A stretch of DNA of 64,000 nt. Source: Galeopsis tetrahit. Its lineage: Eukaryota > Streptophyta > Magnoliopsida > Lamiales > Lamiaceae. The position numbers and the translations under genes were made by a program. Location: positions 30,371,881 to 30,435,880 of the forward strand of contig OY776131.1 of assembly GCA_963675135.1 (NCBI GenBank), given 5' to 3'. The notes under the pieces are model-generated. The model saw only the letters and a list, made by a program, of their open reading frames with translations, was not told where the DNA came from and searched no databases. Positions 56,965-64,000 of this stretch are shown one piece after another (the first letter of the stretch is position 1; each line of letters opens with the position of its first letter).

Positions 56965-59650
56965 ATGATCACACGATCTAGGAGGAACCACCAAGAAGTG
57001 CTACCTTTAGATCCGGAGATTGAGGCCAATTGTCGAAGAAGGAACGTCGAAAGGAGAAGACTAGAGTTGGAAAGAATGAACCGAAGGGAAAATCCGGTTG
57101 AAGAAGAGGAGGAACTTGAGAATCACGGGGTTGAAGGAGTCGAGGAACCTAACGGGAATGGAGGTAACCGACCTCAAGGGGTGCTAAGGGACAACTTTTA
57201 TCGTAGAGTTGAAGAGAACATTGGGATGGAAATAAATGTAGAGCAACGGGAATCAACGAGTTTTGAGAGACCACTTCCGCCCTATTCCTAGACCATATGG
57301 AGGAGCGGGTCGAGAACCCATTGATGCTCATAACTTTGAGCTCATGCCGGCCTTAATCATGATGGTTCAAAATAACCAGTTTGGAGGATTGTCAAAGGAG
57401 GATCCTAACCTCCATTTATCTCAATTCTTAGAGATAAGAGGAATGGTTAAGATCAATCGTGTCCCTCAAGATTACATCCGTCTCCAATTGTTCCCATTCT
57501 CCCTCCGTGATCGTGCAGAGCAATGGTACATGTCTCTTGATCTAAGGACAATCGAAAATTGGGTCGATCTTGTAGATGCCTTCCTCATGAAGTACTTCCC
57601 TCCAAGCAAGACCATCAAGATAAGAGGAGAAATTTCTTCCTTCATGCAAGACGATGATGAGTGTTTAGCCGAGGCTTGGGAACGCTTCAAGGATCTCATA
57701 AGGAGTTGTCCTCAACATGGGTTCTCAAGAGACCAATTGATTTGTTATTTCTACAATGGGATGGACCATCGAACGAGAGTGATGGTGGATGCCTCGGCCG
57801 GTGGAGGTTCTTTGCTAGGAAAGACGACGGATGAGGGTTATGTGCTTTTGGAGGAGATGGCTAAGAATGGCAACCAATGGCCATCCGAGAGAAGACAAAA
57901 CCGGAAGGTTGCCTCAACCCAAAATTCGGAAGAAAGTGTTAACTTATCCAATAAAGTGGATAAGCTAATCTCTTTGATGACGGCCAAAGCACTAGTGGAG
58001 CCCAATAATGATCAATATGAGGAGGCCCATTTCATGAACAACCAACGGGGTCGTCATTTTCGAGAGAGAGGTTGTGGAGAAAGACAAACCCATGGGAACT
58101 ATCACTCCTCTAATCCGAACCAATACCATCCCGGCTTGAGAAACCATTAAAACTTCTCTTATGCCAACACAAGGAACACCATCATACCACCTCCGAATTT
58201 CAACGTAAGAGATGGTGAAATTGTGGAATCTCCATCAAAGTTGTCCTTGGAAGAGATGTTTGGTGCATTCATGGGAGAAACGAAGAATTTCATGAAAGAG
58301 ACTAAGCAAGATGTGGCAAAGATATGGCAAAAACTTGATGAGCATGGTGAGATGATCAAAGATGTGACTACTCACATGAAAGCTATGGAAAAGCAAATGG
58401 GCCAACTTGCCACCATCATTGGAAAGCAACACGTTCCGGGGCAATTCCCCTCTAACACGGAGCTAAATCCTAAGGAGCAATGCAACGCCATAAGGCTAAG
58501 AAGTGGGACAAGCTACGAAGGGCCCAAGATGCCGTTAGAGGAGGAAGTGGTAATGGCACCCGAGGGTGTTAACAAAGCTGATGGCTTAGTGAAAGAGAAA
58601 GAAGGGGAGAAGAAGAGTGGGGAGGCAATACCTCTTTTGTTTAGTAAAAATGTAATGCCCCTCCCATATCCTCAAAGGATGAAGAAGAAGAACTTGGATA
58701 GCAAGTTTGTCAAGTTTGCGGAGATGTTCAAGAAACTCCATATCAACATCCCTTTCGCCGAAGCTCTTGAACAAATACCACATTACTTCAAATTCTTGAA
58801 GGAGATAATGTCACACAAGAGGGAAATGGAGGCATATGAGACGGTGCATTTAGCCGAACATTGTAGCTCCATAATTCAAGCTAAGCTACCTCCAAAGCTT
58901 AGGGATCCCGGATCCTTCACTTTACCATGCACTATTGGAGATAGAGGTACATTAAGAGCCCTATGTGATTCGGGAGCAAGCATCAACCTCATGCCATTGT
59001 CACTCTTCAAGTCACTTGGTTTAGGAGAGCTCACACCAACCACAATGAGCCTCCAATTGGCGGATAGGTCTATGACATACCCTTTGGGTATAACGGAGGA
59101 TGTATTGGTCAAAATTGACAAGCTCCTCTTTCCGGTAGACTTTGTGGTTTTGGATATGGAGGAAGACAAAAGCACTCCATTGATATTGGGAAGACCATTT
59201 TTGGCAACCGGAGGAGCTATTATTGATATGAGGAATGAAGAGTTGGAGCTTCGAATGAACCAAGAGATAGTTATTATTGACATGTTTAGAACTATCAAAC
59301 TCCGAAATGATGAGAATGGAGAGTATGGGTTTCCCAAGGGAGATTACCCCCCAATACCCATGAGAGAGGAGGTGGAAGAAGAGCCTAAGATCAATTTTTT
59401 GAAAGAGGACCCCCAAGTGGAAGAGAATGAGTTGAAGATGGGCAAGAAGGCCAAGTTTGGGGGAGTTTTCTTCAAAAACTCCCCCAAATCAAGAAAAGCT
59501 ACTTGTGCAAGCTTGGGGATGAATGAGGCATCAACCTCCTATGACATGATTGAAGAGCCGGATGGGCTAGCTAGTGGATGTTTTGATGGACTTAAGAAAG
59601 TTGTATGGGCAAAGAAGGTCAAGAACAAGGATGACAAGGGGGTGACTTGA
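56965..59650 (+). pseudogene. gag: C gag-protease (frameshift and one stop)
   Basis: Start MITRSRRNHQEV at ATG 56965, acidic N-terminus. The frame shifts by one near 57263-57290, and the rest reads on from PIPRPYGG. Gypsy Gag domain: FSLRDRAEQWYMSL, FLMKYFPPSKT, SCPQHGF, YNGMD. TAA at 58148-58150 replaces what looks like a Gln codon. Open again to the end: the MEKQMGQLA segment, then an aspartic protease with CDSGASINLMP (about 58966) and LILGRPFLAT (about 59185). It ends at TGA 59648-59650, where RT should follow. Capsid and maturation roles only. Confidence 0.9.
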
Positions 59651-60455
59651 TATTCCCCTCAAAGAGGAACCGTCCGGCATAGGACGTTAAAAATAGCGCT
59701 TCTTGGGAGGCAACCCAAGGTTTTATTGCTTTCAAGTTTTTATTGCTTTAGTAGTGTTGATAGCTTGGTTTATTTTGTAGGTATGGATGAAGAGTATTAT
59801 GGATAGCAAATCTTGGAGAATGAAGAAGAAGCAAAGCCAACTTTGGAGTGGAGGAAGCAAGTGTTGCAATCGTGATCTTTGAAGAAGCATTGGATATGCA
59901 AGGAGGGGGGTAACAACTTGTAGCCCCAAACTTAGAATTTATACATAGTAAAATTCTAAGTTTGGGGGAGTTATTTTTATTTTTTCTACTAGTTGTTACC
60001 CTTGCACCGGTTCGTCATTCTACTTGTGTCACATTTTGCACCGGCACACACTTGACTTGTACATGATTATATTGATTAAGTTAGTTTTGATCACATGTTG
60101 GGTAGTGGATACTTGGTGAAATGTGAGCATGAATAGTCATTGAGATCCATTGTTGAGTAGTTGTGATGATGTCTATTTGCTTTGAATGTAGGCATGCTTG
60201 GTGTTGGATATAGTATCATGTTGTGTTCATATTTGTGAGCTTTGATAGCATGGATGCATGATGTGTTGTTGTTTGGGAACATTGGATGAATGTGAGAGTT
60301 TTATTGAATAAACCGGTGAGAATTGAGCCATAAATCGAACATATAATCCGGTTTAGTTCATTTGAGAGTGGACTATGTTATTGCTAGTGATCCTAGAACT
60401 TGCCTAAGTTCTTGTTTGAAAGCATGATTGTGTGAGATGATGTGATATGATATAG
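59651..60455 (+). other. C post-pol non-coding region
   Basis: Starts with GGACGTTAAAAATAGCGC and GGGAGGCAACCC (59681-59716), the motif that in gypsy E follows integrase, so pol is missing between. Then a perfect hairpin at 59924-59967 and about 490 bp without ORFs up to element D. Confidence 0.82.
59924..59967 (+). repeat. Perfect 17-bp inverted repeat in C
   Basis: Arms CCCCAAACTTAGAATTT (59924-59940) and AAATTCTAAGTTTGGGG (59951-59967), loop 10 nt. The right arm ends in a purine-rich TTTGGGGGAG tract. Related hairpins lie in gypsy E at 11092 and 11335. Confidence 0.9.
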
Positions 60456-62103
60456 TGTTGGTCCTGAAAGGAGTATATAACAAGTGTATGGGGGGGGGAA
60501 TACACTTGTATTCAAATTCTTTTCTTACTTGATCAAACCAGAGCTCAGCAAGGTTGTCTTGGACAACTCTGCTGAAGATGATTAACTCTTCTAAGATAAT
60601 CAGACTACTAAGTACTATTGAGTACTTAGTTGAATAACTATCTAGGAGAGTTATATGTGCGGAATAGTGGTTGGCCCTTTTAGTTTAAACTCCTTTAGAT
60701 TCTGAAATCACTTGGTCAATTCAATACAGTCCAGTTTCAGGGAACTTGTCCAAATCAGTTTTGCACAGTCTTTGAATGTTTATCCTTTGAAAGATCAGTT
60801 TTGTGTGCAGTGTTGAGTGTATGAAAGTACTTGAAAGTAAATCAACACAAGAGTTTATAGTGGTTCAGAGACTCAAGCTCCTACATCCACTTTCCCTGAT
60901 TTAACAGGATAATTCCTTCACTCTTGGAATTAACTTGTTTTATAGTGCCAAGGTGCACTTGATCAAGAACACCACTCTTGGTGAATTGATCCCTAGGATG
61001 TCTAGAGTCCTAGTACCCTCTTCTCAACTCAGAACTGAACTGTTCTTCTCTCAACAGTCAGCTCCTACCACTTCTACTACTACAACCTTCTCACTTTCAC
61101 TCTTGAAAGATATGAGGATTGAAGTAAGGTTCCAACTAATGAGATATCCTTTACAATGAAGATCAGTGTATAAGGATAGGATATCTCTCTAAGCTTGTGT
61201 ATGAATATACAATGTAGTTCAGCTTAGAAGAAGTGTATGAAGACTAAGATAGTCTTTGAAAGCTTTGAAAGCACTCTAGTTTGTAAGAACTTGAGGATAG
61301 ATGTGCTTGGTTGAGGTTGAAGTTGGATGCTAGTTGGATGCTTTCAAATGGTCTTCACACTTCAGTATTTATAGACAAATGAAGGATTTGCCCGTTGGAG
61401 AGGCAGCCTCCATTGTCCATAAATGTCTTCTTTTAGTTCTTCAACTTTGAAGACAGAATCTTGATAGTGACATGTCCTCATTTGAGAAATAAACGGCTGT
61501 AAGAGCTTTGTCTTCATTCTTCAGCACTCTTCCCAATATCTGACATTCAGATTCTCTTGTAAGAATATGGACATGTCTTATGAAGGTTGTTCCATTGATA
61601 GGACAACATTCCTCATCATTTGGACAACTCTCCTTATCACTATCAGCAGTCTTGCTTATCAGCAAGGTTGGCTTGCTCTTCAGATGACTTGGCTCATACC
61701 CTTTGCTTCACTTCAAGGTGATCTTAGCATGTTGAGTTGCAATTCTTTAGGGTGTGTTTGTCTTCAGCATAGTTGACCTCAACTTTCAGAGCACTTGATC
61801 TTGACTTCTTGTACTGAGACAACTCCTCTGGACAACTCTCCTGATCAGTATAATTAGTCTCAAAAGACTTAGTGTTGTATCCAGAGTTTGAGCCTTGAGG
61901 GGACTTGATTTAAATGAACTTCTAAGCATGTGTTCCCCCTCAATTTGTGCATCTAATCATCTAAGAGCTACTAACATATTAGCTCCTCATCTAGCCTTTA
62001 TACTATATGTTCTAACATTTCTAGAACATATTCAATCATGACTTAGGCATATCTCAGGGGGTTTTGGTATTCAATCAAAACATAACTCATTTTATTCCCA
62101 ACA
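60456..62103 (-). repeat. D 3' LTR
   Basis: 1648 bp, TGTTGGGAATAAAATGAG ... CAGGACCAACA on the minus strand. TATA box at 61373-61366. U5 stem-loop with C9 loop at 60480-60509, the same as in H. Contains no gene. Confidence 0.94.
60480..60509 (-). repeat. U5 stem-loop with C9 loop in D LTR
   Basis: Arms ACAAGTGTAT (60480-60489) and ATACACTTGT (60500-60509), perfect, around nine G plus A on the plus strand; 24 nt from the LTR end. Confidence 0.85.
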
Positions 62104-62117
62104 ATTTCCCCCTTTTT
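62104..62117 (-). other. D polypurine tract
   Basis: AAAAAGGGGGAAAT on the minus strand, directly before the 3' LTR; identical to the tract in element F. Confidence 0.93.
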
Positions 62118-62655
62118 GATGATGCCAAAACCTATACAGCTTGTGCAAAAGTGACTTAGCTACACCTATTACATTAATCTTCAGAAGACATGACTAAGGT
62201 CAGTTATCCTGAAAAGCAATGTGTTAGTGTATTCACCATTCATGTTGCACATAGGTTTCATAGATAGGCATAGAGAGATGAGTGTTTCTTGATTCAAAAT
62301 AAGTTCAACTATCATTCATTCAAAAATCATTACAAGCATGTTGATAGTTGAATTTAACATATCAGAGCATGAATCATCAACATTTAATACATCAGAGTAT
62401 TTCATTCTAACAGTTCAACACATATACAAGATTTTTCAGTATCAGAGCATAAACTTGTATCAGAGCACCAATCTTGTATCAGAACAAATACTAACACTTC
62501 AAGACATATACAAGACTTTCAACATCAGAGCACAGAGCTTGTATCAGAGCAATCCATATCAAATTAGAGCAAACAGATTAGCACACCACATCAGCAAACT
62601 TGATCATTTTTCAGCATAGTTGATCAATCAAGATAGGTCAGAAGACTTAGCCATT
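62118..62655 (-). other. D 3' untranslated region with tRNA-end-like repeats
   Basis: No ORF on the element strand. Plus-strand TATCAGAGC occurs exactly at 62360, 62440, 62458 and 62542, with near copies at about 62390, 62477 and 62523. On the element strand this is GCTCTGATA, the 3' end of the primer Met-tRNA (which ends GCUCUGAUACCA). Confidence 0.8.
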
Positions 62656-64000
62656 TCAAAGATCATCCTCAGGAGGTGGCAGCATTCCATATTGTGCCCA
62701 CACTCTTCTTTTTAATGCCATGGCTTCTTGGTTGGTTCCCTTAGGTCCAAGAACCATCTTGTTTAGCTTAAGGATCTCAGTGAATTCTCTCAGAATTCTT
62801 GCTTGGTCAATCCATCCTTCAAGCTTTGGAGGCATGTATATGATTGGCTTAGGAGCTGTGAGTTCAATTCTTGCAATATCAGCAGCTGCAAGCAATTGTT
62901 GATAGAGTTCTTTGTAGTATTCTATCATGAACTCAGCAAAAGTGGAGTTGGCATCTCTTCCATTCCATCTGTCAATGACATATTGATCATAGACATACTC
63001 CCTTTTGGCTTCCTCCCATAAGTCATTCAGCTGAATTGGTACCCATTTATCCAAGTGAGGATATTTGGTGTCCATTGGGATCAATAGCTGTGGCTTCATC
63101 TTGTTGTAAGTTGCTCTCTTCCTTCTTGGCTTCTGGAAGTCTGCTCTTCTCTTGTTTCTTGCTCTGTTGGCCTTTTCCATCAAGTCCATTTTCTCTTGGG
63201 CTCTCATCATAGCCAGTTTCTGTTGTGTTTCAGGGTCTTTGCCATACCCTTCATGAAACAGCTTTGATGGATCATTGAGTACCACAATCTTTGTCTTCTT
63301 TGGTCCAGGTCCAAAGCCTTCTTCATATAAGATTTCCACATCTTCAGTGACTTTGGCACCTTCAGCAATGTTTGCCACTTCAGAAGACTTGTCCTTTTCA
63401 GCATTTTTGGGCTCTTCAGTAGTTTTGGCCTTCTTTGAGATAGGCTCATCATCAATAACTCTGAATTCAGGTGGAAGATCAAGGCTATTGGGAAAGTCAG
63501 TGAATTTCTCAACTTGTCTCTTCTTTCCTTGGGCCTTCTTGATCTTTCCTCTAGTTTGGACACCTTCAGCATCCTTGTCCAAACCAGATACCTCACCACC
63601 TGGTCTTTGTTGTAACCTCACTCTTTCCTCTTGAGCTGAGGCCATAGAGTTCTTCAATGCAAGTGCTAACTGCTCCTCTTCATCCAATTCTTCCAAGTTC
63701 AGCACTGCTGGCTCTTTTCCCTTTCCTTCAGGGACTTTGTCCTTACCCTTAACTGGGCTTCCAATCACTAAGGCACCTTTTGCCCTTGCTCTTTCCCTTT
63801 CCCCCTTTTTGGCAGCATCAAAACATTGGGGTTTTAGCTCACTCATTGTTGTGGCCATTAGGGATTGTGCCTGATTTAGGGATTTCATTTCTTCCAACAA
63901 ATATACATTTTCATCATGTATATTCTGCATCCTGTCACTGCTCAAGCTAAGAAAAGCTAGAACAGGCTTCATTTTCTGTTGGACAACTTCCTCCATAGTT
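62656..64000 (-). CDS. D ORF3, C-terminal part, open at right edge
   Basis: At least 446 codons with no stop until TAG/TGA-side end at 62656. Coiled-coil start (LLEEMKSLNQAQ), Lys/Glu-rich middle, a ubiquitin-interacting-motif-like segment EEEQLALALKNSM (about 63652-63690), basic patches (KKAQGKKRQ, RNKRRADFQKPRRKR) that could be nuclear signals, and a compact C-terminal domain with several Trp and Tyr residues, ending GMLPPPEDDL. It is equivalent in place to the C-terminal domain of ORF3 in F (also Trp/Tyr-rich) but little sequence is shared. No membrane segment. Function unknown; intact as far as visible. Confidence 0.8.
   Translation of the reverse strand, partial: TMEEVVQQKMKPVLAFLSLSSDRMQNIHDENVYLLEEMKSLNQAQSLMATTMSELKPQCFDAAKKGERERARAKGALVIGSPVKGKDKVPEGKGKEPAVLNLEELDEEEQLALALKNSMASAQEERVRLQQRPGGEVSGLDKDAEGVQTRGKIKKAQGKKRQVEKFTDFPNSLDLPPEFRVIDDEPISKKAKTTEEPKNAEKDKSSEVANIAEGAKVTEDVEILYEEGFGPGPKKTKIVVLNDPSKLFHEGYGKDPETQQKLAMMRAQEKMDLMEKANRARNKRRADFQKPRRKRATYNKMKPQLLIPMDTKYPHLDKWVPIQLNDLWEEAKREYVYDQYVIDRWNGRDANSTFAEFMIEYYKELYQQLLAAADIARIELTAPKPIIYMPPKLEGWIDQARILREFTEILKLNKMVLGPKGTNQEAMALKRRVWAQYGMLPPPEDDL

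Larger units (their letters stand above)
55048..60455 (+). mobile_element. Element C: Athila-like gypsy lacking RT and integrase
   Basis: 5' LTR, primer site, gag-protease, then straight to the gypsy post-pol motif, a hairpin and 3' non-coding sequence. Left target candidate GGCAA (55043-55047). Its 3' LTR must lie beyond element D, which is inserted at 60456. With no RT, RNase H or integrase it could move only with help. Confidence 0.88.
60456..64000 (-). mobile_element. Element D: Sirevirus-type copia, 3' end only
   Basis: Minus-strand 3' LTR (62103-60456), polypurine tract, 3' untranslated region and the C-terminal half of ORF3; the rest is beyond the right edge. Same subfamily as H by LTR. 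Target candidate TATAG (60451-60455). Inserted into element C and therefore the youngest layer of the nest. Confidence 0.93.

Noticed and set aside
62360..62550. TATCAGAGC copies as extra primer-binding sites
   Set aside because: They are on the antisense strand of element D and lie next to the 3' LTR, so they cannot prime minus-strand synthesis; reported instead as tRNA-end-like repeats.

Overview
This window is eukaryotic, plant-type repeat DNA. I see no cellular gene, rRNA, tRNA gene, operon or CRISPR array. Nearly all of the 64 kb can be assigned to LTR retrotransposons inserted into one another. The evidence is Ty1/copia and Athila-like Ty3/gypsy proteins, Met-tRNA primer-binding sites (TGGTATCAGAGC), polypurine tracts, TG...CA LTR ends and 5-bp target-site duplications (TSDs). 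The proteins and the extra third ORFs suggest a eudicot (Sirevirus-lineage copia plus Athila gypsy). I cannot name the species.

Layout. (H) 1-11080, minus: Sirevirus-type copia cut by the left edge, with a third ORF (ORF3) open to base 1, pol, gag, PBS and 5' LTR. (E) 11081-11974 and 37365-40404, minus: an Athila-like gypsy pol, split inside integrase by F. (F) 11980-37359, plus, flanked by AGAAG: a tandem copia with the order LTR - damaged internal region 1 - partial LTR - internal region 2 - LTR. A reverse-oriented solo LTR (G, 21699-23371, TSD AAAAT) sits inside its first ORF3. 40405-40529 is a junction patched with copied filler DNA. 40530-41567 is a copia gag start, PBS and LTR (X), minus. 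(N) 41568-44945, minus: a small non-autonomous copia inserted in LTR X. 45073-46861: Athila-like LTR. (A) about 46862-49329, minus: decayed copia pol. (B) 49330-55047, plus: Sirevirus-type copia inserted in A's integrase. (C) 55048-60455, plus: Athila-like gypsy with gag-protease but no reverse transcriptase or integrase, inserted in B's pol. (D) 60456-64000, minus: Sirevirus-type copia inserted in C and cut by the right edge.

The right half is therefore a four-deep nest (A, then B, then C, then D) and the left half a three-deep one (E, then F and H; F, then G). Most coding regions carry stops, frameshifts or deletions. F is young by eye: its outer LTRs differ at only about ten places in 1.46 kb.

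Points worth a second look are: a stem-loop with a C-rich loop close to the 3' end of every Sirevirus-type LTR here; repeats in D's 3' region that match the primer-tRNA 3' end; TATA-box promoters inside F ahead of ORF3 and of a conserved 48-residue ORF; ubiquitin-interacting-motif-like segments in ORF3; two tandem internal-LTR-internal arrangements; and two junctions repaired with templated filler.
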